Below, in pieces: positions 15,993-24,083 of a stretch of 35,346 nucleotides of DNA (position 1 is its first letter; each line of letters begins with the position of its first letter). The notes below the pieces were generated by a model. The model ran no database searches. It worked only from the letters and a program-made list of their open reading frames with translations, and was not told where the DNA came from. The position numbers were made by a program, and so were the translations under genes. This DNA is from Trichococcus ilyis (GTDB lineage: Bacteria > Bacillota > Bacilli > Lactobacillales > Aerococcaceae): contig NZ_FNYT01000024.1 of NCBI RefSeq assembly GCF_900109135.1, positions 10,566 through 45,911 on the forward strand. The letters run 5' to 3'.

Positions 15993-16907
15993 TTATTCCG
16001 CTAAAAAGGATTCCTCGAAGAAGTCCAATTGGTAATCCAACGATAGCGAATCATTGAAATAGAATGTTTCGGCATCCGCCACAAACACGTGGTTGTTCTG
16101 CACAGCCGGTATATTTTTGAACCATTCGGCATCCAGGAAGCTCGATTCCGGATCGGTTGTGGCCAGACTCAGGATCAGATAATCCCCGATGTAATCACCG
16201 AGCACCTCTTCCGAAATGGCGTAATAGCCGGCATCCAAAGCAGTTTCTTCGACGGTGGCAGGCATTTTCAGGCCCATTTCCTGATAAAGGATTTCCGTGC
16301 CGCGCGCCCAGTTGTCGCCGAAAATGTACATCTGTTTCTCGAAGTTTTCGGCAACCGTGACTGTCGCATCCTCGCCGATGGCTGCCTTGATTTCCTCGCC
16401 GACAGCCTGCGCTTCCGTTTGGAATTCTTCCACCCAAGCCACGGCTTCTTCTTCCTTATTGACGACTTTACCGATTTCAACGATCTGATCCAGGTAGGAA
16501 AGTTCCCCGTATGTGAACAGGACGGTCGGCGCGATTTCTGATAATTGGTCGGCATTCTCGATGTTGTCCAAGCCGATGATCAGATCCGGCCCCAATTCAA
16601 GGATTTTTTCCACGTCGGCATTCGACACGACTGCGACGCCGCTGAGCGCTTCGCTGAAGTTCGGGTTGCCGGCTGACCAGGAGTCCACGCCGACGATGTT
16701 GACGTCGAAGTTGATGAGGTCGCCTGCATAGGAGGACAGCACCACGACCCGCTCCGGATTTGCCGGAACCGCAATCTCTTCGCCGTCTGTTGTCGTGTAG
16801 GTGACCGTTTCGGTTGCGGTGCTCGATTCCTCGGCTGTATCCGTAGCGGAGCAAGCCCCCAAGATCAGGCCGGCACTCAACAGCATTGTCAATGATAGTT
16901 TTTTCAT
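15993..16907 (-). CDS. Siderophore-binding lipoprotein
   Basis: A 304-residue class III substrate-binding protein of ferric siderophore importers (FhuD/FeuA/YfmC type). The signal peptide ends in lipobox LGAC with Cys19. The mature part starts with a Ser/Thr/Glu linker and then PERVVVLSSYAGDLI, the family's first strand. It delivers iron chelate to the FecCD permeases. I use ATG 16907, because AGAGGAG is 8 nt upstream. ATG 16913 overlaps the ATPase stop but lies only 2 nt from that site. Confidence 0.92.
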   Translation of the reverse strand: MKKLSLTMLLSAGLILGACSATDTAEESSTATETVTYTTTDGEEIAVPANPERVVVLSSYAGDLINFDVNIVGVDSWSAGNPNFSEALSGVAVVSNADVEKILELGPDLIIGLDNIENADQLSEIAPTVLFTYGELSYLDQIVEIGKVVNKEEEAVAWVEEFQTEAQAVGEEIKAAIGEDATVTVAENFEKQMYIFGDNWARGTEILYQEMGLKMPATVEETALDAGYYAISEEVLGDYIGDYLILSLATTDPESSFLDAEWFKNIPAVQNNHVFVADAETFYFNDSLSLDYQLDFFEESFLAE

Positions 16908-16909
16908 GT

Positions 16910-17704
16910 TCATTCTCCTCTATTTATCAATTCATACCCGATGATGACTGGTTTTTTTGTCTTTTCGTCCGGCTGGATGGTCGGACGGATGTTGAAGATG
17001 GACGCGATGTTCGCTTCGGTGACGACTTCCTCCGCCCCGCCTTGGCAGACGACTTTCCCGTCCGCCAGCGCAACGATGTGGTCCGAGTAGAGGGACGCCT
17101 GATTGATGTCGTGCAGCACCATCACGATCGTATAGCCTTCCTCTTCGTTCAGTTTCTTCAGCAGTTCCAAAATCTCCAGCTGGTAGCTGATGTCCAAGTA
17201 CGTCGTCGGTTCATCCAAAAAGATGATGTCGGTCTTTTGCGCCAACGCCATCGCCAACCAGACCCGTTGCCGTTGCCCGCCCGACAGTTCATCGATGTAG
17301 CGGTGACGCAGGGCTTCGATTTGGGTCTTCTTGATCGCCCAATCGATGATTTCCTTGTCCTCGCTGCCCAGGCCCCTCAAGCCTTTCCGGTGCGGGAACC
17401 GTCCGTACGAGACGATTTCTTCCACCGTGATGCCTGAGAGGTTTTCCTGCCGCTGCAGCAAAATAGCAATCCGTTTAGCCAATTTTTTCGTATCCATCGT
17501 GAAGATCGACACGCCGTCCAGCAGAATGTCGCCGTTGGAGCACGTCAGGATGCGCGACATCGCCTTCAGCAAGGTCGACTTGCCGCAGCCATTCGGTCCG
17601 ATGATCGTCGTGATTTTCTGCGGCGCAATGGCGACTGAGATGTTTTTCACAATGATCTGCTTGTCGTATTTGATTTGCACCTCCTCAACTTTCAGGCTGC
17701 ACAT
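16910..17704 (-). CDS. Siderophore ABC transporter ATPase (FecE/FhuC type)
   Basis: A 264-residue ATPase. Walker A is GPNGCGKST, the Q-loop follows ILLQRQ, the signature is LSGGQRQR, Walker B is IIFLDEPTTYLD and the H-loop is MVLHD. Its closest type is the FecE/FhuC/YusV group. It is the first gene of the importer operon, directly downstream of the Fur-box region, and its stop overlaps the region of the next start. AAAGGGG precedes the ATG by 9 nt. Confidence 0.93.
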   Translation of the reverse strand: MCSLKVEEVQIKYDKQIIVKNISVAIAPQKITTIIGPNGCGKSTLLKAMSRILTCSNGDILLDGVSIFTMDTKKLAKRIAILLQRQENLSGITVEEIVSYGRFPHRKGLRGLGSEDKEIIDWAIKKTQIEALRHRYIDELSGGQRQRVWLAMALAQKTDIIFLDEPTTYLDISYQLEILELLKKLNEEEGYTIVMVLHDINQASLYSDHIVALADGKVVCQGGAEEVVTEANIASIFNIRPTIQPDEKTKKPVIIGYELINRGE

Positions 17705-17785
17705 GCCTTCATTCCCCTTTCTTTATCCTTGCAGGCGCGATCCTTTGTGAATCGCTCTTGACATTTCCGAATAAAAATTATTTAA

Positions 17786-17815
17786 TTGATAATGAGAATC
17801 ATTCTCAATTATAAT
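17786..17815 (+). promoter_or_regulatory. Fur box within a sigma-A promoter
   Basis: GATAATGAGAATCATTCTC at 17788-17806 is a near-perfect 19-bp Fur box with a 7-1-7 core, TGAGAATCATTCTCA. On the plus strand it lies between -35 TTGATA (17786-17791) and -10 TATAAT (17810-17815, 18-bp spacer), so bound Fur would block the reductase promoter. On the minus strand, TTGAGA (17803-17808) with AT-rich DNA 17 bp on could be the importer promoter. One box thus probably represses both directions under iron-replete conditions. PerR and Zur boxes are similar, but the siderophore genes point to Fur. Confidence 0.85.
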
Positions 17816-17870
17816 TTATTCTATTATCATTCATAACAACCAATTAGTCAACAGAAATTGAGGTGGTCTT

Positions 17871-18890
17871 TTGAACGAAGTGTATGACGTAACGATAATC
17901 GGTGGCGGCCCTTCCGGTCTCTACAGTGCTTTCTACAGTGGTTTGCGCAATCTGAAGACGAAGCTGATCGAGTCGCAGTCCGTCCTCGGCGGCAAAGTCA
18001 ACCTGTACCCGGACAAAATCTTGTGGGATGTCGGCGGCCTGACGCCCATCACCGGCAAAAAGTTCCTTTCCAATTGCATCACGCAAGGTCTGACGTTCCA
18101 CCCGACCGTCTGTCTGAATACGGAAATCAGCCAGATCACTAATACTGCCGGCATTTTCGATATCCGCGCCAGCAACGGCGACCACCATTACTCGAAAACG
18201 GTGATCCTTGCTTACGGCAGCGGCATCATCACGCCGAACAAATTGGATATCGACGGTGTGGAACGGTTCGAACGGACCAATCTGCATTACATCCCGAACA
18301 GTCTGCATGCGTTCCGCAACAAGCAGGTTTTCCTTTCGGGCGGCGGAAACACAGCCATCGAACAGGCGAACGAACTGTTGTCGATCGCAAAGCGTGTGAC
18401 GCTCGGCTACCGCGGAAATGAACTGCGCGCGCATGAGCATAGCGTGGATGCCTTCCGAAAAAACGGCGGAACGCTGCTGCTGGAAACACAGATCCATTCT
18501 TTCCGTGGCAACCATCTCGGTGAAATCGAAGCTGTTTCGTTGTCGGTGGCGGGCGAAGCTCGGACAATCACTGCGGACGCGGTCATCGTCAACCACGGCT
18601 TCGCCAGCAAACAAGCGATTGGTTTTGATGAGGCGTTGGGTCTCCGATTCACCGAGCACCATTTCATCGAAGGCAGCCCAGACAGCACGCTGGACTGCTC
18701 CGGCATTTTCGCGGCTGGTGATGCGATTTCCTACACGGGCAAAGTCAATCTGCTGGTCGGCGCCTTCCAGGATGCCGTCAACGCCGTGAACAGCGTCAAA
18801 CAATACCTGAACCCCGCCGCCGAAAAGCAGGCGATGGTGTCCTCGCACAATGAGGCGTTCGCTGAGAAGAACAGACAAGTCAGTCTGTAG
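17871..18890 (+). CDS. Ferredoxin/flavodoxin-NADP+ reductase, thioredoxin reductase-like
   Basis: A 339-residue FAD enzyme of the YumC type. The FAD motif is GGGPSGLYSAFYSG (12-25), the NADPH motif is SGGGNTAIEQA, and GIFAAGDAISY is the second FAD contact. The CxxC of thioredoxin reductase is absent, which fits ferredoxin-NADP reductase type 2. It would pass electrons from NADPH to ferredoxin or flavodoxin. Its Fur-controlled position opposite a siderophore importer suggests a role in reductive iron release. The start is TTG with GAGGTGG close upstream. Confidence 0.88.
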   Translation: MNEVYDVTIIGGGPSGLYSAFYSGLRNLKTKLIESQSVLGGKVNLYPDKILWDVGGLTPITGKKFLSNCITQGLTFHPTVCLNTEISQITNTAGIFDIRASNGDHHYSKTVILAYGSGIITPNKLDIDGVERFERTNLHYIPNSLHAFRNKQVFLSGGGNTAIEQANELLSIAKRVTLGYRGNELRAHEHSVDAFRKNGGTLLLETQIHSFRGNHLGEIEAVSLSVAGEARTITADAVIVNHGFASKQAIGFDEALGLRFTEHHFIEGSPDSTLDCSGIFAAGDAISYTGKVNLLVGAFQDAVNAVNSVKQYLNPAAEKQAMVSSHNEAFAEKNRQVSL

Positions 18891-18902
18891 ATTTATAGAT
18901 AA

Positions 18903-18942
18903 GAGAAAGGAGCCGCGGTCCCGTCGGCTCCTTTCTGTTTTA
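18903..18942 (+). terminator. Terminator of the ferredoxin reductase gene
   Basis: AGAAAGGAGCC and GGCTCCTTTCT form an 11-bp stem followed by GTTTTAT, 12 nt after the stop codon. Confidence 0.82.
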
Positions 18943-18947
18943 TCGGT

Positions 18948-18979
18948 GGTTATCCGATTCTTACCAGTTATCGGACAAC
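18948..18979. repeat. Dispersed TTATCGGACAAC element
   Basis: A 32-bp stretch, GGTTATCCGATTCTT then GTTATCGGACAAC, matches the copy at 20524-20555 at 27 of 32 positions. It shares its arms with the 52-bp array at the window start. It sits between convergent genes, downstream of a terminator. Confidence 0.7.
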
Positions 18980-19004
18980 TACAAACTCCTCCGCTCACAT
19001 TGCC

Positions 19005-19046
19005 GAAAAAAACAGGGGAAGCGTCATTAACAATGACCCTTCCTCT
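19005..19046 (-). terminator. Terminator of the 19063-19275 gene
   Basis: On the minus strand AGAGGAAGGGTCATT pairs with AATGACGCTTCCCCT with two mismatches, followed by GTTTTTTT. Confidence 0.82.
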
Positions 19047-19062
19047 GCGCTACTGTTCCATT

Positions 19063-19275
19063 TCAGATTTCGTACTCGACAGCCCGTTTGGCCGCGTCCT
19101 CCGTCGCTTCTTTGTACATTTTTCGGGTTTTCTTTTTGCCGACGCCTTCCACCCACCACTGCCAAAAATCGTCGTCCTTGTGATGGGAGATCCCTCCCAT
19201 CAGGATGCCCCGCTTGTAAACATTATATTCGGTATACTCTTTATTGGTTTTGTCCGATGTCAGCCAAATGATCAT
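19063..19275 (-). CDS. Hypothetical 70-residue acidic/basic protein
   Basis: A small soluble protein with no family I recognise. It begins MIIWLTSDKTNKEYTEYN and ends with a lysine-rich helix and an amphipathic, alanine-rich helix. The centre has HHKDDDFWQWW, an unusual aromatic-acidic cluster. I use ATG 19275 because AGAAGG is 7 nt upstream; the GTG at 19281 is too close to that site. It has its own terminator. Confidence 0.65.
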   Translation of the reverse strand: MIIWLTSDKTNKEYTEYNVYKRGILMGGISHHKDDDFWQWWVEGVGKKKTRKMYKEATEDAAKRAVEYEI

Positions 19276-19432
19276 CTGCACGCCTTCTCTCGTCCGATTT
19301 TGTTGATATGATTACGTTAGTGCTTGAAAATTTCCCTAAAGCAACTCTACTCCAAAAACAAAAAGGTTTCAATAAAAAAATTTTCATTTCACCCCTGGGA
19401 CTGTGGGCTGGCAAAACGGACAGCCCATTACA

Positions 19433-19462
19433 TTCAGAAATGCATGGCATTAGTGCTATAAT
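19433..19462 (+). promoter_or_regulatory. Extended -10 promoter of fda
   Basis: TGCTATAAT with perfect -10 TATAAT at 19457-19462 is preceded 18 bp earlier by TTCAGA. The start codon is about 80 nt downstream. Confidence 0.68.
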
Positions 19463-19540
19463 GACTGTAGAAATCCCCATTCCACACAAAAGCAGTCCGG
19501 TCCGGGTTTCGAAAATATGACGATAAAAGGGGTTTGTATC

Positions 19541-20428
19541 ATGAACAAAGAACAATTCGACATCGTGAAAAATCGCAAAGGTTTCATCGCCGCGTTGGAC
19601 CAAAGCGGTGGCAGCACCCCAAAAGCATTGGCGTTGTACGGCATCACTGAAGATTCCTATTCCGGCGAAGAGGAGATGTTCGCGCTCGTCCATGAGATGC
19701 GCACCCGCATCATCACCTCGCCCGCTTTCAGTTCGGATCACATTTTGGGGGCGATACTGTTCGAGCAGACGATGGACCGCAAAGTCGAAGGTCTGCATAC
19801 GGCCGACTACCTGTGGGAGAAGAAAGGTGTCGTGCCTTTTTTGAAGGTCGATAAAGGTCTCGATGCGGAGGCGGACGGCGTGCAGCTGATGAAACCGAAC
19901 CCGGATCTGGATGCCTTGCTGGCGCGCGCCAATGAGCGCCACATCTTCGGCACCAAAATGCGCTCCGTGATCAAATCGGCCAACCGCGAAGGCATCCGGA
20001 AAGTCGTCGTCCAACAGTTCGAAGCCGGCAAGCAGATCCTTGCGGCCGGACTGATCCCGATCATCGAACCGGAAGTCGACATCCACAGCGCGGACAAAGC
20101 AGAATCGGAAGCGATCCTGAAAGAGGAATTGTTGACGGCACTTGCTGGGCTGGCTTCTGACCAGTTCGTGATGCTGAAGCTTTCGATCCCGACGGTCGAT
20201 GATTTCTATAAGGAACTGATCGCCCATCCGCAAGTCCTGCGGGTTGTGGCCTTATCCGGCGGGTATTCGCGGGAAGAAGCCAATGAAAAATTGACCCACA
20301 ATCCCGGATTGATCGCAAGTTTTTCGCGGGCGTTGTCCGAAGGTTTGAGCGCCGGTATGAGCAATGATGAATTCCATGCGAAGTTGGCTGAGTCGATCCA
20401 ATCCATCTACGACGCGTCTATTGTTTGA
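19541..20428 (+). CDS. fda: Class I fructose-bisphosphate aldolase
   Basis: A 295-residue Schiff-base aldolase cleaving fructose-1,6-bisphosphate (and possibly tagatose-bisphosphate) in glycolysis. The N-terminus [17 protein letters not shown] is the substrate loop. The Schiff-base lysine is Lys212 in [10 protein letters not shown], and [12 protein letters not shown] is the phosphate-binding turn. The size matches the bacterial FdaB type. The frame is open from 19517, but ATG 19541 has AAAAGGGG 9 nt upstream and the proper family N-terminus. It is monocistronic. Confidence 0.95.
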   Translation: MNKEQFDIVKNRKGFIAALDQSGGSTPKALALYGITEDSYSGEEEMFALVHEMRTRIITSPAFSSDHILGAILFEQTMDRKVEGLHTADYLWEKKGVVPFLKVDKGLDAEADGVQLMKPNPDLDALLARANERHIFGTKMRSVIKSANREGIRKVVVQQFEAGKQILAAGLIPIIEPEVDIHSADKAESEAILKEELLTALAGLASDQFVMLKLSIPTVDDFYKELIAHPQVLRVVALSGGYSREEANEKLTHNPGLIASFSRALSEGLSAGMSNDEFHAKLAESIQSIYDASIV

Positions 20429-20493
20429 AGTTCCTTGCGGAAGCTGGCTCTTTTGTGTGTTCCTGTATAGTGAAAAATGAATACTGCTTGATT

Positions 20494-20555
20494 ATCCGAC
20501 AACCTGCCGTGTTTGCACGCTCTGGTTGTCGGATTCTTCACGGTTATCGGACAAC
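20494..20555. repeat. Paired TTATCCGACAACC hairpin and dispersed element
   Basis: ATCCGACAACC (20494-20504) and GGTTGTCGGAT (20524-20534) form an 11-bp stem. TTATCGGACAAC follows at 20544-20555. The right part (20524-20555) is homologous to 18948-18979. It sits between convergent fda and the amino acid permease gene; weak T content makes it a poor terminator. Confidence 0.7.
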
Positions 20556-20581
20556 ACGCTGCACAACAACTGCAACACAAC

Positions 20582-20630
20582 AAAAAATCCCTGTCCAACA
20601 ACGCAATATAAGGCTGTTGGACGGGGATTT
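20582..20630 (-). terminator. Terminator of the amino acid ABC operon
   Basis: On the minus strand AATCCCCGTCCAACA pairs with TGTTGGACAGGGATT (one mismatch) and ends in six T residues. Confidence 0.85.
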
Positions 20631-20636
20631 CATATT

Positions 20637-21296
20637 TTATGCATGCTCTGCATTTCGTTTGTGCCAGCTTCTGACGATTGTCGAAAGCGTAAAGCAGATG
20701 ACGAAGTAAACCAGCGCCAGGAAGGCATAGATCATGAACACTTCGGATGTTTTCGTCACTTTTCCGAGGATGACTTGTCCACTTCTGGTGAATTCCATGA
20801 TCCCCAGACCGGCAAGGAATGAGGTATCCTTTACGGTTGTGATCACCTGCGACAACAACGAAGGGATGATTTTCTTGAAGGCTTGCGGCAGAACGATGTA
20901 TCTCAAAGTCTGCATGAACGAGAACCCTTGCGAATGTCCAGCTTCAAACTGTCCTTTCGGAATGGAGTTCAACCCTCCGCGCACAATTTCGGCAACAACG
21001 GCCGAGGTGTACAGGAAGAGAGCGAAAGAACCTTTCAGAGTGATCGTGCTGCCCGGAATCAAGAAAGAACAGGAAAGCATCCACAACAATAACGGTGTGT
21101 TCCGGAAAAGTTCGATATAAGCACCGGCTAACTTTCCGAAAATCTTTTTCTCATAATTACGCAACAGACCCAATACCGTACCGAAGATGATCGAAAGGAT
21201 GACGACACCGACCGAAATCAGCAACGCCAATTTCAAACCTTCCATCAGGAACGACACGTTCGCAGGTGTGAAGACTGTTTTGATTGATTCCATCAT
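20637..21296 (-). CDS. Polar amino acid ABC permease, second subunit
   Basis: A 219-residue HisMQ/GlnP-type permease with about five helices. The EAA loop reads EAGHSQGFSFMQTLRYIVLPQAFKKIIPSL, and AYIELFRNTPLLLWM is the family's amphipathic segment. It pairs with the permease immediately upstream, overlapping its stop by 4 bp. GGAGG lies 7 nt before the ATG. It is the last gene of the operon. Confidence 0.92.
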   Translation of the reverse strand: MMESIKTVFTPANVSFLMEGLKLALLISVGVVILSIIFGTVLGLLRNYEKKIFGKLAGAYIELFRNTPLLLWMLSCSFLIPGSTITLKGSFALFLYTSAVVAEIVRGGLNSIPKGQFEAGHSQGFSFMQTLRYIVLPQAFKKIIPSLLSQVITTVKDTSFLAGLGIMEFTRSGQVILGKVTKTSEVFMIYAFLALVYFVICFTLSTIVRSWHKRNAEHA

Positions 21297-22015
21297 TCCA
21301 TCACCTCCGGAAAATCTACTCCGACATTGACTACGACTGAGTCATTGTCTTTCAGCTTCTGCTCGTATTTCCGTGCGAATGTTGCCAGCGGGAAGCACAG
21401 CAGGAAGTAAAGCAACCCAGCAACCGCATAAGCAGGTCCGTAATTCAGGCTGTAAGAAGCGTAGGAATCGGCCACATACATCAGGTCGGCTCCGGCGATG
21501 ATCGCCAATACTGAAGTATTCTTGATCAAGTTGACGGCTTGGTTGGTCAAAGGCGGCAAGATAATTTTGACCATCTGCGGCAGAATTACGTAGCGCATTG
21601 TTTGGACATAGTTAAAGCCCTCTGAGTAAGCTGCCTCTTCTTGACCTTTCGGAACAGCGAGGATACCTGCACGAACGACTTCTGCGATGTAAGCGCCGTG
21701 GTAGATTCCCACGCCGACTACTCCGATCGTGAATTCACTCAAGACCACACCGGCCATGGCAAGTCCGTTGTACATGAAAAAGATTTGGATGACCAACGGG
21801 ATATTCTGAAACATTTCCACGTATATTCTGGCAACAGCACGAGGCAGTCGGCTTTTTGCCGTGGACATGGTTCCCACGACTACCCCGATGACCAAAGCCA
21901 GTAATAACGCCAACACAGCGACTTGGAGCGTACGGATAAATCCGGCTCCAATGTCGCTGCTGTTTTCAAGAAGGCTTTCCCAACGCCAGAGAGCGAATGG
22001 ATTGGAGCTTCTCAT
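21293..22015 (-). CDS. Polar amino acid ABC permease, first subunit
   Basis: A 240-residue HisMQ-type permease. The N-terminus MRSSNPFALWRWESLL precedes TM1, RIYVEMFQNIPLVIQIFF and the EAA loop EAAYSEGFNYVQTMRYVILPQ follow. ATG 22015 overlaps the binding-protein stop by one base (TAATG). The GTG at 22033 lies inside that gene, so I prefer 22015. It works as a heterodimer with the next gene. Confidence 0.9.
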   Translation of the reverse strand: MRSSNPFALWRWESLLENSSDIGAGFIRTLQVAVLALLLALVIGVVVGTMSTAKSRLPRAVARIYVEMFQNIPLVIQIFFMYNGLAMAGVVLSEFTIGVVGVGIYHGAYIAEVVRAGILAVPKGQEEAAYSEGFNYVQTMRYVILPQMVKIILPPLTNQAVNLIKNTSVLAIIAGADLMYVADSYASYSLNYGPAYAVAGLLYFLLCFPLATFARKYEQKLKDNDSVVVNVGVDFPEVME

Positions 22016-22848
22016 TATTCGCCCAATCCCCACTCAGTAATCATTGCATCAAGAGTGCCGTCTTCTCTCCATGCATTGATTGAATCATTCACGAATGCTG
22101 CTAATTCAGTGTTGGATTTCTTCGTTGCAACACCATAGTCTTGTGTAGCGAAGCGGTCTTTCAGGATTTGCGTTGAATCATCCAAGTAACCAGCCAAGAT
22201 AGATCTGTCCACGCTGAATGCATCCACACGTCCGGAATCCAAAGCAGCTTTGATTTCAGGATAAGTAGCGAATTCAGAATACTTCAAAGTGATGCCGTAT
22301 TGTTCAGCTTCGGCATTGATTGCATCAGCAGTTGTTGAGCTTTGTGCAACCCCGATTGTAGCGCCGTCCATGTCAGACAAACCTTTGTAACCTTTGTCTT
22401 TCTTGACCAAAAGGCCGACTGCATCCACATAATACGCATCGGAGAAGTTGTATGTTTCTTTACGTTCTTCGGTAACCGTGAACGTTGCAATAACCATATC
22501 GACTTCGCCGTTATCCAATAGAGGACCACGCGTTTTTGCCGTTACCGGAACCAATTCGATCGCTTCTGCGTCGCCAAGGATCTCTTCAGCCAGTTTCTTC
22601 GCGATGTCGATTTCAAACCCTTCGATTTCATTCGTTTCTGTATTTCTCAAACCGAAGTTCGGTACATCTTCTTTTACGCCGACTTTCAATACGCCTGCAT
22701 CTTTGATGGACTCCACAGTCACTTGACCGGAAGCGTCCGTTGCGGAACCAGCCGCAGAATCTGCTGTATCCGATGCATCATTTCCGCAAGCTCCCAAGAA
22801 CAATGCAGCTGATAAACATAATGAAACCAATAGATTTTTCTTTTTCAT
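22015..22848 (-). CDS. Amino acid-binding lipoprotein
   Basis: A 277-residue family 3 solute-binding protein. The signal peptide ends in lipobox LGAC (Cys21), followed by a Ser/Ala/Asp linker. The mature domain has VLKVGVKEDVPNFG, GFEIDIAKKLAEEI, VDMVIATFTVTEERK and FSDAYY, which resemble glutamate/aspartate-type binding proteins such as PEB1; the ligand is inferred. AGGAGG is 8 nt before ATG 22848; the TTG two codons earlier is too close to it. It is second in the operon. Confidence 0.92.
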   Translation of the reverse strand: MKKKNLLVSLCLSAALFLGACGNDASDTADSAAGSATDASGQVTVESIKDAGVLKVGVKEDVPNFGLRNTETNEIEGFEIDIAKKLAEEILGDAEAIELVPVTAKTRGPLLDNGEVDMVIATFTVTEERKETYNFSDAYYVDAVGLLVKKDKGYKGLSDMDGATIGVAQSSTTADAINAEAEQYGITLKYSEFATYPEIKAALDSGRVDAFSVDRSILAGYLDDSTQILKDRFATQDYGVATKKSNTELAAFVNDSINAWREDGTLDAMITEWGLGE

Positions 22849-22890
22849 ACCCAATTCCTCCTAATTAATGTTGTATTCCGATAAGTTCGG

Positions 22891-23613
22891 TTATCTCAAA
22901 ATTTTACCCAAGAATGCTTTGGTCCGCTCATTTGTCGGATTTTCGAAGAAATGCTCCGGAGTGCCTTCCTCTATGATCATGCCGTCAGCCATAAAGATGA
23001 CGCGGTCAGCGACTTGTCTCGCGAAGCCCATCTCATGCGTCACGACGACCATCGTGATGTTCATGCTGGAAAGCTTGATCATGACATCCAATACTTCCTG
23101 GACAGTTTCAGGGTCCAACGCGGAAGTCGGTTCATCGAAAAGGATGATTTTCTTCTGGGAGCAAAGCGCTCGTGCGATTGCCACCCTTTGCTGTTGTCCG
23201 CCTGAAAGCGTTGAAGGATAGACATTCGCCTTTTCGCGCAAACCAACGATATCCAAATATTCGTAAGCCATTTCTTCCGCTTCTTTTTTGGATTTGCCTT
23301 GCAGCTTCATCGGTCCGATTGTCAGGTTCCCTAACACGGTCATATGTGGATACAGATTAAATTGTTGAAAAACCATTGCAGAGGAATGGCGCACAATATC
23401 CAACTTATTTTTGGCTGTGACTTCTTTGCCATCGATAAAAACTTTTCCGTCTGTAGGTTCTTCGAGGAAATTCATACAACGGACGGTCGTACTCTTACCG
23501 GAACCGGAAGGCCCGATGATGACCACTTTTTCCCCTTCGGCAACTTCCAGGTTGATATCCTTCAACACATGGTTTGCGCCGAAATACTTATTTACGTGCT
23601 CTAACTTAATCAA
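22891..23613 (-). CDS. Amino acid ABC transporter ATPase (GlnQ type)
   Basis: A GlnQ/HisP-type ATPase. Walker A is GPSGSGKST, the signature LSGGQQQR, Walker [13 protein letters not shown] and the H-loop VVTHEM. I place the start at TTG 23613, giving 240 residues beginning [12 protein letters not shown], the normal family N-terminus; GAGG lies about 5 nt upstream. The frame also has ATG at 23646 and 23640, giving up to 251 residues, but with no ribosome site. It is the first gene of the importer operon. Confidence 0.9.
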   Translation of the reverse strand: MIKLEHVNKYFGANHVLKDINLEVAEGEKVVIIGPSGSGKSTTVRCMNFLEEPTDGKVFIDGKEVTAKNKLDIVRHSSAMVFQQFNLYPHMTVLGNLTIGPMKLQGKSKKEAEEMAYEYLDIVGLREKANVYPSTLSGGQQQRVAIARALCSQKKIILFDEPTSALDPETVQEVLDVMIKLSSMNITMVVVTHEMGFARQVADRVIFMADGMIIEEGTPEHFFENPTNERTKAFLGKILR

Positions 23614-23723
23614 TTTTGCCTCAACCCCTTTTGTGCTCATCTTCATACTACTATTTTTACAAGAGCATGGATTGGATCCTTATCAGGAAAGGACCTCTTC
23701 TTATATTTATAACGTTAAGCAAA

Positions 23724-23752
23724 ATTATAATGAAAGCAATATTAAAAATCAA
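23724..23752 (-). promoter_or_regulatory. Promoter of the amino acid ABC operon
   Basis: On the minus strand -35 TTGATT (23747-23752) and -10 TATAAT (23724-23729) are exactly 17 bp apart in AT-rich DNA. The leader to the start codon is about 100 nt. Confidence 0.7.
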
Positions 23753-24083
23753 TTAAAACTTTCCGTGATTATGTCAGAATTTATCACATGAATTCCAAAT
23801 TAACAAGCTTGAAAGGTCAAAATAACTATTTTTTGGGCCTGTTTTATGAGAAATCCTTCCACAGAAATTTCTTTCATGCAGACAAAATCGTGTAAATGAA
23901 GCGCATTGAGACCAAAAGCATCATTTACCTCAAATTGTCTGACAAACAATTTATTGCCATTTCTCATTTCATTTCCCCATTCTTTCTTAGATAAGGCCGA
24001 ATGGGTACAATTCAGTGTATCTTTCTGCCGTTTTTTGATAAAATGACTTGGTATTAAAATTCCATGATAAAGGGGTATTTACT
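23753..24083. other. Gap with two inverted repeats before the HAD gene
   Basis: No gene is seen in this AT-rich gap. GTAAATGAAGC (23892-23902) and GCATCATTTAC (23918-23928) pair with one mismatch. AAATTGT and ACAATTT (about 23932-23952) flank CTGACAA. They could be an operator or part of a leader RNA. No clear sigma-A pair was found; GATAAAAT near 24038 is a possible -10. Confidence 0.4.

Noticed and set aside
17844-18998. 384-codon minus-strand open frame
   Set aside because: It is antisense to the ferredoxin reductase gene, which has full FAD/NADPH motifs; the antisense product has no recognisable domain.
19405-19428. Terminator-like GGGCTG/CAGCCC hairpin before fda
   Set aside because: No T tract follows on either strand, and it lies upstream of the fda promoter; it is too short to call.
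19241-20233. 330-codon minus-strand open frame
   Set aside because: It is a shadow of fda, has no motifs or ribosome site, and spans the fda promoter.
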